Assembly (NCBI RefSeq): GCF_014750685.1 | Contig: NZ_JAAXGE010000006.1 | Coordinates: 1 to 64,000 of the forward strand | DNA from: Bacteroides sp. GM023 | GTDB lineage: Bacteria; Bacteroidota; Bacteroidia; Bacteroidales; Bacteroidaceae | Reading direction: 5' to 3' | DNA length: 64,000 bases | In this document: positions 26,475 to 35,870 of the stretch, one piece after another | Numbering within the stretch: position 1 is the stretch's first letter | How the letters are laid out: the number at the start of each line of letters is the position of its first letter | Made by a program: the position numbers and the translations under genes | The notes under the pieces: generated by a model | The model's input: only the letters and a program-made list of their open reading frames with translations | What the model was told of the DNA's origin: nothing | Database searches by the model: none

Positions 26475-29400
26475 ATGAAAAGCAACAAGAAAAGTTATCA
26501 TTTGTTTGCCAATACGGACATTATCCGACGGCTATTTTTCCTCGCTTTATTTTCCTTTTTAATGGTCGAATCCCATGCCCAAAATAAGACAATATCGGGC
26601 ACAGTTACCGACTTTGCGGGAGAGCCGGTTATTGGTGCCAGTGTATTGGTGAATGGTACTACCAACGGTACAATTACAGATTTAGATGGTAAATTTACTC
26701 TAGCCAATGTACCGGCAAAAGGAACAATCACTATTACTTATATAGGATATAAAAAACAAGAATTATCCGTTGCCGGAAATACCAATTTCAGAATTACTCT
26801 TCAGGAAGACACCGAAACGCTGGATGAGGTAGTAGTTGTGGGATACGGTGTGCAGAAAAAAAGTGACGTAACCGGTGCTATGGCCCGAGTAGGAGAAAAA
26901 GAACTGAAGGCTATGCCTGTAAGAAATGCATTGGAAGGAATGCAAGGTAAGACAGCCGGTGTAGATATCACATCCAGTCAACGCCCCGGAGAGGTCGGTA
27001 ACATCAATATCCGTGGACAACGTTCCATCAATGCAGAACAGAGCCCGCTGTATGTTGTAGATGGTATGGTGATTCAGAATGGTGGCATTGAAAACATCAA
27101 TCCTTCCGATATTGAAGCTATTGATATATTGAAAGACGCTTCGGCCACAGCCATCTATGGTTCACGCGGTGCCAATGGCGTAATTCTTGTAACTACCAAA
27201 AAAGGGAAAGAAGGTAAAGTAACCCTGAATTACTCCGGTACTGTTACATTCGAAACATTACATGATGTCACTAAAATGATGTCTGCTGCAGAATGGTTGG
27301 ATTATGCCCGTTTAGCTAAATACAATGCAGGTTCTTATGCTTCTGCCACTCCTACTTATGAAGCTGATAAAGCCGCGTTCGGTAGCGTAACCGCTTCCTG
27401 GCAGAACATAGAAAAAGCATGGGTGAATGGAAATTATGATCCATCGCTAGTTGGCTCCTACGACTGGGCTTCTCACGGAAAACAAACCGGAATCACTCAC
27501 GAACATACTTTAAGCGCATCCGGCGGTTCTGATAAATTCCAGGGTTATGCCTCATTCGGTTACCTGGATCAGAAAGGTACACAACCGGGACAAGCCTATG
27601 AACGCTACACATTGAAAACATCATTCGACGTGACACCTGTCGATTGGTTCAAAATGGGATCTTCAATCAATGCGTCTTACTCCACTCAAGACTATGGATA
27701 CAGTTTCTCTAAATCCGTTACCGGTTCCGGTGATTTCTACAGCGCATTGAGAAGTATGATTCCGTGGACAGTACCTTACGATGAAAATGGTGAATATGTC
27801 CGCTATCCGAGTGGTGACGTCAATATTATCAATCCTATCCGCGAATTGGACTATAATACCAATCAGCGCCGTACTTTCCGTGCATCTGCCAGCATGTACT
27901 CACAAATTGATTTCGGTAAAATATGGAAACCGCTGGAAGGTTTATCTTACCGGCTTCAGTTCGGTCCCGAATTCCAGTTTTACACATTGGGAGTTGCTAA
28001 TGCTGCCGATGGTATCAACGGTGACGGTAATAACGGTGCCCAGTATAAGAACGAACAAAAACGTGCATGGACATTGGACAACCTGATCTATTACAACAAG
28101 ACTCTAGGTCAGCATAGCTTAGGAGCTACATTAATGCAATCAGCTTCGGCCTATCATTATGAAATGGGAGACATGAGAGCTACCAATGTAGCGTCATCAG
28201 ATGAACTCTGGTATAACATGGGCTCTGCCGGTACTCTGAATTCTTTTGGTACAGGTCTGACAGAAACTCAAATGGCATCTTACATGATCCGTCTTAACTA
28301 CGGCTATAAAGACAAATATCTATTAACCGCATCTATGCGTTGGGACGGTGCTTCCCAGTTAGCAGAAGGACATAAATGGGCAAGTTTCCCCTCCGCGGCT
28401 ATCGCATGGAGAATGGATCAGGAAGACTTCATGAAAGACATCAGTTGGCTGAATCAGTTAAAGCTTCGTGTCGGCATGGGTGTTACCGGTAATGCAGCTA
28501 TCAAAGCATACGCCACCAAAGGCGCCATCACCGGCTTGTATTACAATTGGGGGCAGAATGAATCGTCTTTAGGTTATGTACCTTCAGACCCTTCACAAAA
28601 AGAACCTGCCAAAATGGCTAACCCGACCTTGGGATGGGAAAGAACAACACAATACAACGTCGGTATCGATTATGGTTTCTTCAATAACCGACTCTCCGGT
28701 AGTATTGATGCATATAAGACCAAAACTGACGATTTATTATTGGAAATGTCAATTCCTTCACTAACCGGCTATGTCTCTACGTATTCCAATGTAGGTAAAA
28801 CATCCGGTTATGGCGTCGACTTGCAAGTAAACGCAATACCGGTACAAACAAAAGATTTCACATGGAGTACTACCCTGACATGGTCGATGGACAGAAACCG
28901 GATTGATGAACTATCTAACGGCAGAACCGAAGATGTAAACAACAAATGGTTTGTGGGCGAAGAAATCGGTGTTTATTATGACTGGGTATACGATGGTATC
29001 TGGAAAACAGAGGAAGCCGAAGAAGCTGCTGTGTACGGACGCAAACCGGGACAAATCAAAGTGAAAGATTTGAATGAAGACGATAAAATAGATGCTAATG
29101 ACGATAAAAAGATTGTAGGTCATATGCGTCCACGCTGGACAGGTGGATGGAGCAATACTTTCAGTTACAAGAATTTCGAACTTTCCTTCTTCATTCTGTC
29201 ACGTTGGGGGTTCACAGTGCCGCAAGGTTCTGTCACACTGGATGGTCGCTATATGCAGCGTAAAGTAGACTATTGGGTAGCCGGTACAAATGAGAATGCA
29301 AGATACTATTCACCCGGTTCGAATGGTGAAGGAGCCGATTCTTATAATAGTGCCATGAACTACCAAGACGGTTCATACATCAAAGTCCGTAACATCTCAT

Positions 29401-29606
29401 TAGGTTATAATTTTACCCCACAACAATTGAAGAACCTGGGTATCAATAATCTTAAACTGTATGTTCAAGCGATGAATCCATTCAATATCTATAAGGCATG
29501 TGACTTCTTGGATACTGACCTGGTAAATTATGACAATAACACCAAGACATTTGGTTCACCTACTACTTCGAGAAGCTTTGTAATAGGCGTCAATATCGGA
29601 TTCTAA
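26475..29606 (+). CDS. SusC-family TonB-dependent receptor (pair 3)
   Basis: 1043 residues. Long N-terminal signal ('IIRRLFFLALFSFLMVESHAQ'), CarbopepD-like domain ('KTISGTVTDFAGEPVIGASVLV', about 38-115), TonB-box region and plug ('VVVGYGVQKKSDVTGAMARV', 'NINIRGQRSI', 'PLYVVDGMVI', 'ILKDASATAIYGSRGANGVI'), barrel ending 'SFVIGVNIGF'. Partner of the SusD 23 bases downstream. It faces away from the leftward operon, with the recombinase segment between. If the right-hand inverted repeat is an invertible junction, the promoter for this gene may be switched. Its coding sequence shares no long DNA identity with the SusC at 18574-21768 by eye, so C-terminal shuffling between them is not suggested. 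Confidence 0.94.
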   Translation: MKSNKKSYHLFANTDIIRRLFFLALFSFLMVESHAQNKTISGTVTDFAGEPVIGASVLVNGTTNGTITDLDGKFTLANVPAKGTITITYIGYKKQELSVAGNTNFRITLQEDTETLDEVVVVGYGVQKKSDVTGAMARVGEKELKAMPVRNALEGMQGKTAGVDITSSQRPGEVGNINIRGQRSINAEQSPLYVVDGMVIQNGGIENINPSDIEAIDILKDASATAIYGSRGANGVILVTTKKGKEGKVTLNYSGTVTFETLHDVTKMMSAAEWLDYARLAKYNAGSYASATPTYEADKAAFGSVTASWQNIEKAWVNGNYDPSLVGSYDWASHGKQTGITHEHTLSASGGSDKFQGYASFGYLDQKGTQPGQAYERYTLKTSFDVTPVDWFKMGSSINASYSTQDYGYSFSKSVTGSGDFYSALRSMIPWTVPYDENGEYVRYPSGDVNIINPIRELDYNTNQRRTFRASASMYSQIDFGKIWKPLEGLSYRLQFGPEFQFYTLGVANAADGINGDGNNGAQYKNEQKRAWTLDNLIYYNKTLGQHSLGATLMQSASAYHYEMGDMRATNVASSDELWYNMGSAGTLNSFGTGLTETQMASYMIRLNYGYKDKYLLTASMRWDGASQLAEGHKWASFPSAAIAWRMDQEDFMKDISWLNQLKLRVGMGVTGNAAIKAYATKGAITGLYYNWGQNESSLGYVPSDPSQKEPAKMANPTLGWERTTQYNVGIDYGFFNNRLSGSIDAYKTKTDDLLLEMSIPSLTGYVSTYSNVGKTSGYGVDLQVNAIPVQTKDFTWSTTLTWSMDRNRIDELSNGRTEDVNNKWFVGEEIGVYYDWVYDGIWKTEEAEEAAVYGRKPGQIKVKDLNEDDKIDANDDKKIVGHMRPRWTGGWSNTFSYKNFELSFFILSRWGFTVPQGSVTLDGRYMQRKVDYWVAGTNENARYYSPGSNGEGADSYNSAMNYQDGSYIKVRNISLGYNFTPQQLKNLGINNLKLYVQAMNPFNIYKACDFLDTDLVNYDNNTKTFGSPTTSRSFVIGVNIGF

Positions 29607-29629
29607 TAACCAATTAAAGTAAAGACATT

Positions 29630-31708
29630 ATGAAATTAAACAGAATATTATTTGCAGCCATGCTGGCAAGCGCAATGGGAAGTTCGATAACCTCATGCAG
29701 CGAGTCTTTCCTGGACGAAAATCTAACGACTCAATATAGTACCGACCGTTTCAAGACACAGGAAGGTCTTGATGAACTGGTGACCGGAGCCTATCAGAAA
29801 CTGAAATTCAAATTCAATTATATATGGGGTATCCAGTGTTACAATATGGGAGTAGACGAGTTTACCGATGCCAACAATGTTATTCCGGCATGGAACCACT
29901 ACAGTCAGGATTTAAACTCTTCTGAAAATGGAGCAAACCAACCTATATGGGATAACTATTACGGATTGGTCGAACCGGCAAATATATTACTCGAGAACCT
30001 GCCACAGTATTATAACCAAAGTTCGCCAACCTATAACACACGCTTAGGAGAAGCCTATTTCCTCAGAGCTTATGCCTACTTCGAATTAGTGAAGCAATTC
30101 GGTGGCGTACCTTTGAAATTAACCCCTTCTACAAGCGCAGAAACATTTTTCACACGTAATTCTGCTGAAGAAATATATTCCCAGGTTATATCGGACTTTG
30201 GAGAAGCCTACAGACTGCTGCCGGATAAAGGGGCATCCATCGGCCGCATCAACAAATATGCTGCCGCACACTTCCTAGCAAAAGCACATCTATTCCGTGC
30301 TTCTGAACTATATAGTGACTGGAACAGTAGTTATGTATCCGCCGATTTGGATGCTGTTATCCAATATGGCTCGGAAGTAGTAGCCGCGCATCCTTTGTGT
30401 AATGACTATGTGGAATTATGGGATTATCAACAACCGAACGGTGGCAATGAGAAGGTCAGCGAAGTTGTCCTGGCCGCCCAATTCTCCAATGACGAATCAA
30501 CATGGGGACGTTATGGAAATCAGATGCATCTTTATTATCCTTCCGTATATCAAGGTAATGATATCGGTGGTTGTAAACGCGATATCTCCGGCGGACGCGA
30601 ATTCTCATATGTAAGTGCTACCGAATATACCATGCAAGTGTTCGACCGCGTCAATGACTCTCGCTTTTGGAAATCATTTACCACTTGCTACGGAGCCAAC
30701 GAAACCAAGAGTGCTCCTACCTGGACAGCAGAAGATATGCCATATGCACCTGCTGGTGTGAAAGAGGGCGATAAACGCTTTAGCGGTGGTGAACTCGGAA
30801 TGAAGTACATCGTCAATGATCCGGGAGACAACCGATACGAAAAGTATCCCAACGCTCCGGCCTACACAGCTCTGAAAGACGGAAAGATGTGTAATACTTA
30901 TACTTACGTACGTTATTTCAAAGGACAGGCACATAGCTGGAACATAAACGAGAAAACCGGAAATTACTATGATATCATACCGCATAAACGTTCAGTCGCA
31001 TTATCCAAATTCCGTGACGGTTACCGCGTTTCCATTGCATCGCAATTCGGTACCCGCGATGCTATTATCGCCCGTTCGGCAGACGACGTATTGATGGTTG
31101 CCGAAGCATATATCCGCAAAGGTGAATCCAATTATGACAAAGCTATCGAATGGATGAACAAACTACGTGAACGTGCCGGTTACGAGACTGGTGAAGACCG
31201 TAGCAAAAACGTTGATGGCGGACAGGCGTATAAAAACAATCCTTATTGTTCAGGAAAAGGTGGTGGTCACTCCTCCGAAGGTGCTATTTACTGGGAAGAG
31301 AACACTTACTATGAGTCTAATAATATATCGCAGACAACAGCTTCGTCAAAAACAACCATGAAGCTGAATGATGTGGCAGATATTTATAACTCCACAGTTG
31401 ACACTCCTATTTACAATGAATTGGGTTGTACCTCTAATGCAGATAAGATGATGTGTTTCTTATTGAATGAAAGGACTCGTGAGCTTTGTGGCGAGTTACA
31501 ACGCTGGGAAGACCTGGCACGTACCAAAACGCTGGATACACGTTGGCATAAATTCAATGATGGTGTCAGCAGAGGACTCGGAGAATTCAATCCACAGAAA
31601 CACTACTATCGTCCGATTCCACAAGCATTCCTGGATGGTATCACCAACTCTAACGGTTCTGCCTTAAGCAACGAAGAAAAGAAAGCAATGCAGAATCCGG
31701 GATATTAA
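29630..31708 (+). CDS. SusD-family glycan-binding lipoprotein (pair 3)
   Basis: 692 residues. Lipoprotein signal MKLNRILFAAMLASAMGSSITSC, then 'RLGEAYFLRAYAYFELVKQFGGVPLKL', 'NSAEEIYSQVISDFGEAYRLLP', 'KYAAAHFLAKAHLFRAS', 'DVLMVAEAYIRKGESNYDKAIEWMNKLRERAGY' and 'LLNERTRELCGELQRWEDLART' with the ending 'RPIPQAFLDGIT...QNPGY'. At nearly 700 residues it is a large SusD; the long insert between about 340 and 460 may shape a binding site for large pectic ligands. Followed by a strong terminator. Confidence 0.93.
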   Translation: MKLNRILFAAMLASAMGSSITSCSESFLDENLTTQYSTDRFKTQEGLDELVTGAYQKLKFKFNYIWGIQCYNMGVDEFTDANNVIPAWNHYSQDLNSSENGANQPIWDNYYGLVEPANILLENLPQYYNQSSPTYNTRLGEAYFLRAYAYFELVKQFGGVPLKLTPSTSAETFFTRNSAEEIYSQVISDFGEAYRLLPDKGASIGRINKYAAAHFLAKAHLFRASELYSDWNSSYVSADLDAVIQYGSEVVAAHPLCNDYVELWDYQQPNGGNEKVSEVVLAAQFSNDESTWGRYGNQMHLYYPSVYQGNDIGGCKRDISGGREFSYVSATEYTMQVFDRVNDSRFWKSFTTCYGANETKSAPTWTAEDMPYAPAGVKEGDKRFSGGELGMKYIVNDPGDNRYEKYPNAPAYTALKDGKMCNTYTYVRYFKGQAHSWNINEKTGNYYDIIPHKRSVALSKFRDGYRVSIASQFGTRDAIIARSADDVLMVAEAYIRKGESNYDKAIEWMNKLRERAGYETGEDRSKNVDGGQAYKNNPYCSGKGGGHSSEGAIYWEENTYYESNNISQTTASSKTTMKLNDVADIYNSTVDTPIYNELGCTSNADKMMCFLLNERTRELCGELQRWEDLARTKTLDTRWHKFNDGVSRGLGEFNPQKHYYRPIPQAFLDGITNSNGSALSNEEKKAMQNPGY

Positions 31709-31722
31709 TATCATAGACTTTT

Positions 31723-31788
31723 ATTGCCACTTATACTCCTTGAATAAATGCTTTATAATCAAGGAGTATAAGTGGCAATACTTTTTTT
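31723..31788 (+). terminator. Strong rho-independent terminator after SusD pair 3
   Basis: Perfect 21-bp arms (31723-31743 and 31759-31779, ATTGCCACTTATACTCCTTGA and its complement) with a 15-base loop, followed by seven Ts. It ends the rightward SusC/D operon and separates it from the convergent esterase gene. Confidence 0.88.
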
Positions 31789-31816
31789 ATCACAGCATAG
31801 GAGAATATACTACTAT

Positions 31817-32506
31817 CTACTTAGATTTCTCCACCATAAACTTTTTAACTTGCTCATTTATCTGCTCCATTCCTTTCACTGAAGGATGCCCACTCTTCTT
31901 GTCAATATCATGCAATTCAATGCAATCAATATTATAATGCTTGCAGATAGTTCTTACCGATTCATTAACCTCTTCTTTCAAACCAGTATTCAATATAAAA
32001 TAGATTTCAACATTGGGATAGCGGTTAGTCATATGATCAAGCATATAGGTCATGGCAGGACGAAATTCATATAGTTTCTCCTTTGTCCATTCCTCATATT
32101 GATAGTCTCCGAGAGGAGCACCAGCCCAGTTATCATTTGTAGCACCAAAGATAAAGATTATATCCGGGCATCCCAGTTTGTCCATACGGGTAATAAAGGA
32201 ACGGTCTGAGTAATCGGCTTGACGATAGCCCGTATTACAAATCGTTGCACCTGAAAAAGAATTGTTGATACAAAGACGGTAGTTGTTTTCTTTGATGAAT
32301 TTATGCCACCAAGTCTGTTTAACAGAAGTCACGTCCGTCTTGTGTTGCGGAGAGTTGTAATACCAGATGCTATTTGTATCAGGTTGTATATATCCTTCAA
32401 AAGTTGAATACGAATCGCCCAAAATAGAAATTGATTTCAGGCTTTGAGCGAAACTAAAGCTGCTACATAAGATGGCTAGTAATAGTACGTAATATGTTTT
32501 TTTCAT
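31817..32506 (-). CDS. SGNH/GDSL-family esterase
   Basis: 229 residues from the ATG at 32506 (MKKTYYVLLLAILCSSFSFAQ is the signal peptide; the extension to 32536 is rejected). SGNH blocks are visible: 'ISILGDSYSTFEG' (block I serine), the glycine of 'NNSFSGATIC' (block II), 'IFGATNDNWAG' (block III asparagine), and 'DIDKKSGHPSVKG' with the D-x-x-H-type histidine (block V). Such periplasmic esterases remove acetyl or other ester groups from plant glycans. In an RG-I locus a pectin or rhamnogalacturonan acetylesterase role is reasonable but inferred. It lies on its own between a terminator and the GH43-GH42 gene and has its own -7 element. Confidence 0.82.
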   Translation of the reverse strand: MKKTYYVLLLAILCSSFSFAQSLKSISILGDSYSTFEGYIQPDTNSIWYYNSPQHKTDVTSVKQTWWHKFIKENNYRLCINNSFSGATICNTGYRQADYSDRSFITRMDKLGCPDIIFIFGATNDNWAGAPLGDYQYEEWTKEKLYEFRPAMTYMLDHMTNRYPNVEIYFILNTGLKEEVNESVRTICKHYNIDCIELHDIDKKSGHPSVKGMEQINEQVKKFMVEKSK

Positions 32507-32533
32507 GTTAGAATAAAGTTTTCTATGTTGCGG

Positions 32534-32541
32534 CAAATATA
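32534..32541 (-). promoter_or_regulatory. -7 element for the SGNH esterase gene
   Basis: TATATTTG on the minus strand, fitting TAnnTTTG, about 28-35 bases upstream of the ATG at 32506. No clear -33. Confidence 0.35.
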
Positions 32542-32673
32542 GTATATATTACTAATATTGCAATATAAAGTTCTCCGCAACTTTCAGAAAAAAGTATCCA
32601 TCGTACTATTACTATTATTTTAAATTCATTCAAAGATAAGAATCTTATTCAACATCTACATCTTATTCAATAT

Positions 32674-35628
32674 TTACATCGAAAACACCAATACACCCGC
32701 TGTTGGAATCTCTGTGGTTCCTACTAATGCCTTGCCGCCTTTCGGTAATTTAAAGGTATAAGGACGATCCGAATAGTTCAGCACAATTCCCAATCCATTC
32801 CGGTATTCAAGTGTCACACCATACGGCAAATCCATTACGGGAATATCCAACTGTGAATATAGTTTTTTCAAAAGTTCCTTTTCTAATGTCCCATCGTGGC
32901 TGTCCACTCCGATATAAGTAATCGTTCCCTTCCCTAGTTTACGGAAAGTTACAGCCGGACTTCCTTCATAAAATTCGTTCGTATATGTCGCCCAAACCTG
33001 TGCGTCAACGGCAGGTATCAGGATTTCTCCCCACGTATTCCATGCATACTCTTTTCCATTCATAACGACTGTACCCGGGTCTTCAGGCAATAGTAAATCA
33101 TAAAAGTTCATTTCATTGCCGGTCAGAGGGGTAATCATAGAGCCGAAAGGAGCTTCCGGCAGGCGGCCGTAACGGTCTTTTTGTGCCGTACGACAAGTCA
33201 ATATAAGGTTTCCACCATTTCTGACATAAGTAATCCATTTATCTACCAGTTCTTTATCAGCCAGTTGATAAGCCGGTGCAATGACAACCGGATAATCAGA
33301 GAAATCTTTCGATTCAGAAATAAAGTCAACGGGCGCTCCGAATGATTTTAAAGTACGGTAATACTTTTCAATATGTCCGAAGGTATCCCATGTACGGTTC
33401 TGTTTTTGCCGTTCAATACTCCAACAGTTTTCATGGTTGAAGAGAATGGCAGTACGACGTGCTATATAGTCGGCAGATTTCGTTTCACGGGATGAGCAAT
33501 GCTTGCGAAGTTCGTGAATCTCCTTAATGAAAGTCTCATATTCCTTTCCGCCGGGGGTGACGGTTACTCCGTCCGTACCTACTATTCCATAGTGATACTG
33601 TTCAGTACCATACAAAGGTTGACGATAACGATAAGTACAGATAAAATCACTTCCACCGGCAAACACGCTCCACATCCACAAGCGGACAGCTCCCGGAAGT
33701 GGTTGGGGATTGATACTGCCCCAGTTCACTTGTCCCGGTTGTAGTTCCATTACACCATACGTTCCCTGTATCGGACGGAAGAAATCATTCGCCCATGCGA
33801 TACGCAATGGATTACCGACACGATAACCACGTCGACCGATACCTTCGTTATCACCATATACCATATATCGGGTATAACTTTGGAAATCAAGAGAAGGAGT
33901 TCCGCCGATATGACCTTCGTCATAGTTCGGGATATAATTCGTTGTTACCCATTGATTCTTTGCATATTTCTTTATCAACAGACATTGTTCGTTCAGGAAA
34001 TCATTGGTCTGCGCTGCTGCAAAACGACGGTAATCCAAAATCTGATGATGATTCATAAACATCTGTACACGTTTGGGAAGCGTTATTTCATCAAAAGTGG
34101 AATAAGCTTCGCTCCAAAAAGCAGTGCCCCATGCATCATTCAACAGTCGGATATTATTATTGTATTTGGTACGGAGAAAGTCACGGAAAGCAAGTTCAGC
34201 TTTTAGGTTGTAGTCAAACTGTACGGCAGGTTCGTTATCGAGTTGCCATCCGATGATACGGGAGTCATTTCCATAATGCTGCGCCAATTTCTCAATCATC
34301 TTATAAGATAACTCCCTATAAAGAGGAGAAGCAAACGAGGCGTGTTGCCGGGCTCCGTGGTCAAGTATCGTTCCGTCCTCGTTCTTCAACAGTATTTCGG
34401 GATATTTCCGGCTCATCCATACAGGAGGGGTAGCAGTGGAAGTACACATGATAACTTTCAAGTCATATTTAGCGGCTAGAGCCACAGCCTTGTCCAGCCA
34501 AACAAAGTCATAGCGTCCCTCTTCCGGTTCCAGTTGCGCCCACGCAAACTCGGCAAAATGGGTAAATTCAAATCCCAGCTCCCGCATTTTCTTGAAGTCA
34601 CGTTCCCACTGGCTTTCATCCCAGTGTTCGGGATAATAATAGACACCCGTCAGAGTCAGATCTTTATCATCAAACCAAGCAGAAGTCTGCCTTTTCAAGG
34701 CTTCTACGACAGAAGCATCTACTGCAAACGCCGTTCCGTGGCGGATACCTCTTGGGAAAGAAACCAGTTCGGAAACATCTTCCCATGTTTCGCCATTATC
34801 AAGGGAGCGGACAGCCCCGTAACGATGGTCGCGGTACTTATCGAAATAGACATAAAGCGTATCGTCCACAAAAAGAGGTGCAGGACCTTCTGCCCAATAA
34901 TTACCGGTGATTGGTGCCGATACCTTTGTCGGAAATCCCTTTTCTATCTTTTTAGTGCGCGTGACACGCAGATTCTTTTCCGGTGGATTGGAGTTTTCAT
35001 TCTTGACTACCATTATCAAATCCCCTTGTTTCGGGTCTTTCACAATAGCCGCATCAATCACGCTGAAATCGGGATTGAAAAACATCTTTGTCTTTGAGAA
35101 TGTGCGGAAGTCTTTCGTAGTCACATAATAGATACGATGGTTCAACCCTTTCTCGCTCTCACTGGTAGGCACTTCCTTATGACGGCCGGGAATCGTGGTC
35201 GCCCAAAAGATATAGTATGTCTGCGAAGGCTCGTCATAAAAAAGCTCGGGTGCCCAGCAATTATGCGCATCCGATTCGTGCATCATCACGGGGATGGCTT
35301 GTTGCTCACTCCAATGCACCAAGTCGCGGGAAGAAGCATAGCCGATAATCCGGTCTGTCCAACTGGAAGTCCACACCATATGGAAAGTCCCGTCCGGCGA
35401 CTGGCAGATACTGGGGTCACGCATTAATTTATCTTTACCGACAGCGGGCGTCAGATAAGAGCGTCCGCCGTTTAAAGGCATCCAGTTCAAACCGTCATAA
35501 CTATACGCCAAGTGCAGTCCGTCCTTACTATTATTTATAAAATAAGAAAAGAGATAAGCAGTCCCGCCCGCGAAAATTGACATTACCGGGCAAAGACACA
35601 GAGCCATCCATAGAAATACTTTTTTCAT
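32674..35628 (-). CDS. GH43-like / GH42 beta-galactosidase fusion
   Basis: 984 residues from the ATG at 35628 (signal peptide MKKVFLWMALCLCPVMSIFA). Residues about 25-315 form a five-bladed GH43-type propeller with three candidate acids: D in 'MRDPSICQ', D in 'VIDAAIVKD' and E in 'YWAEGPAPLF'. Residues about 325-984 are a complete GH42 enzyme: 'GVYYYPEHWDESQWERDF', acid/base E in 'WQLDNEPAVQ', nucleophile E in 'YGVMELQPGQVNW', and the trimerisation-like domain ('HENCWSIERQKQ'). The GH42 part should remove beta-galactose. The GH43 part would remove arabinose or galactose, so one protein may clear RG-I side chains. It is transcribed alone, divergently from the GH2-GH106 cluster. Confidence 0.87.
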   Translation of the reverse strand: MKKVFLWMALCLCPVMSIFAGGTAYLFSYFINNSKDGLHLAYSYDGLNWMPLNGGRSYLTPAVGKDKLMRDPSICQSPDGTFHMVWTSSWTDRIIGYASSRDLVHWSEQQAIPVMMHESDAHNCWAPELFYDEPSQTYYIFWATTIPGRHKEVPTSESEKGLNHRIYYVTTKDFRTFSKTKMFFNPDFSVIDAAIVKDPKQGDLIMVVKNENSNPPEKNLRVTRTKKIEKGFPTKVSAPITGNYWAEGPAPLFVDDTLYVYFDKYRDHRYGAVRSLDNGETWEDVSELVSFPRGIRHGTAFAVDASVVEALKRQTSAWFDDKDLTLTGVYYYPEHWDESQWERDFKKMRELGFEFTHFAEFAWAQLEPEEGRYDFVWLDKAVALAAKYDLKVIMCTSTATPPVWMSRKYPEILLKNEDGTILDHGARQHASFASPLYRELSYKMIEKLAQHYGNDSRIIGWQLDNEPAVQFDYNLKAELAFRDFLRTKYNNNIRLLNDAWGTAFWSEAYSTFDEITLPKRVQMFMNHHQILDYRRFAAAQTNDFLNEQCLLIKKYAKNQWVTTNYIPNYDEGHIGGTPSLDFQSYTRYMVYGDNEGIGRRGYRVGNPLRIAWANDFFRPIQGTYGVMELQPGQVNWGSINPQPLPGAVRLWMWSVFAGGSDFICTYRYRQPLYGTEQYHYGIVGTDGVTVTPGGKEYETFIKEIHELRKHCSSRETKSADYIARRTAILFNHENCWSIERQKQNRTWDTFGHIEKYYRTLKSFGAPVDFISESKDFSDYPVVIAPAYQLADKELVDKWITYVRNGGNLILTCRTAQKDRYGRLPEAPFGSMITPLTGNEMNFYDLLLPEDPGTVVMNGKEYAWNTWGEILIPAVDAQVWATYTNEFYEGSPAVTFRKLGKGTITYIGVDSHDGTLEKELLKKLYSQLDIPVMDLPYGVTLEYRNGLGIVLNYSDRPYTFKLPKGGKALVGTTEIPTAGVLVFSM

Positions 35629-35659
35629 GGTTCCTTTTAAGATTAAAAAGTTTACTCCG

Positions 35660-35667
35660 CAAATATA
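35660..35667 (-). promoter_or_regulatory. -7 element for the GH43-GH42 gene
   Basis: TATATTTG on the minus strand, about 32-39 bases upstream of the ATG at 35628, half of a divergent promoter region with 35724-35731. Confidence 0.4.
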
Positions 35668-35723
35668 TCGCATCTCTGAAATATATCGGAACGAAAGCAG
35701 ATGGATATATTATCAAATCCATG

Positions 35724-35731
35724 TAGTTTTG
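35724..35731 (+). promoter_or_regulatory. -7 element for the GH2-GH28-GH28-GH106 cluster
   Basis: TAGTTTTG fits TAnnTTTG and reads toward the GH2 gene, giving a leader of about 105-130 bases. No -33 TTTG seen. Confidence 0.4.
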
Positions 35732-35870
35732 TACACCAGCCCTCATACAGGCTCATTTTGATACAATATTCTATGTATCTGTACATCTTTCTATTTATCG
35801 AACCCCTAAAAAGCCCTACTTTAGCAGCAGATTTCCTAAAAGGATGAAAAACATATCAATTCTATATATC

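Noticed and set aside
18574..29606. SusC shufflon exchanging C-terminal parts of the two SusC genes on either side of the recombinase
   Set aside because: Their DNA differs even around the conserved GYGVQKK region; no shared stretch long enough for site-specific exchange was seen, and the inverted repeats are intergenic.
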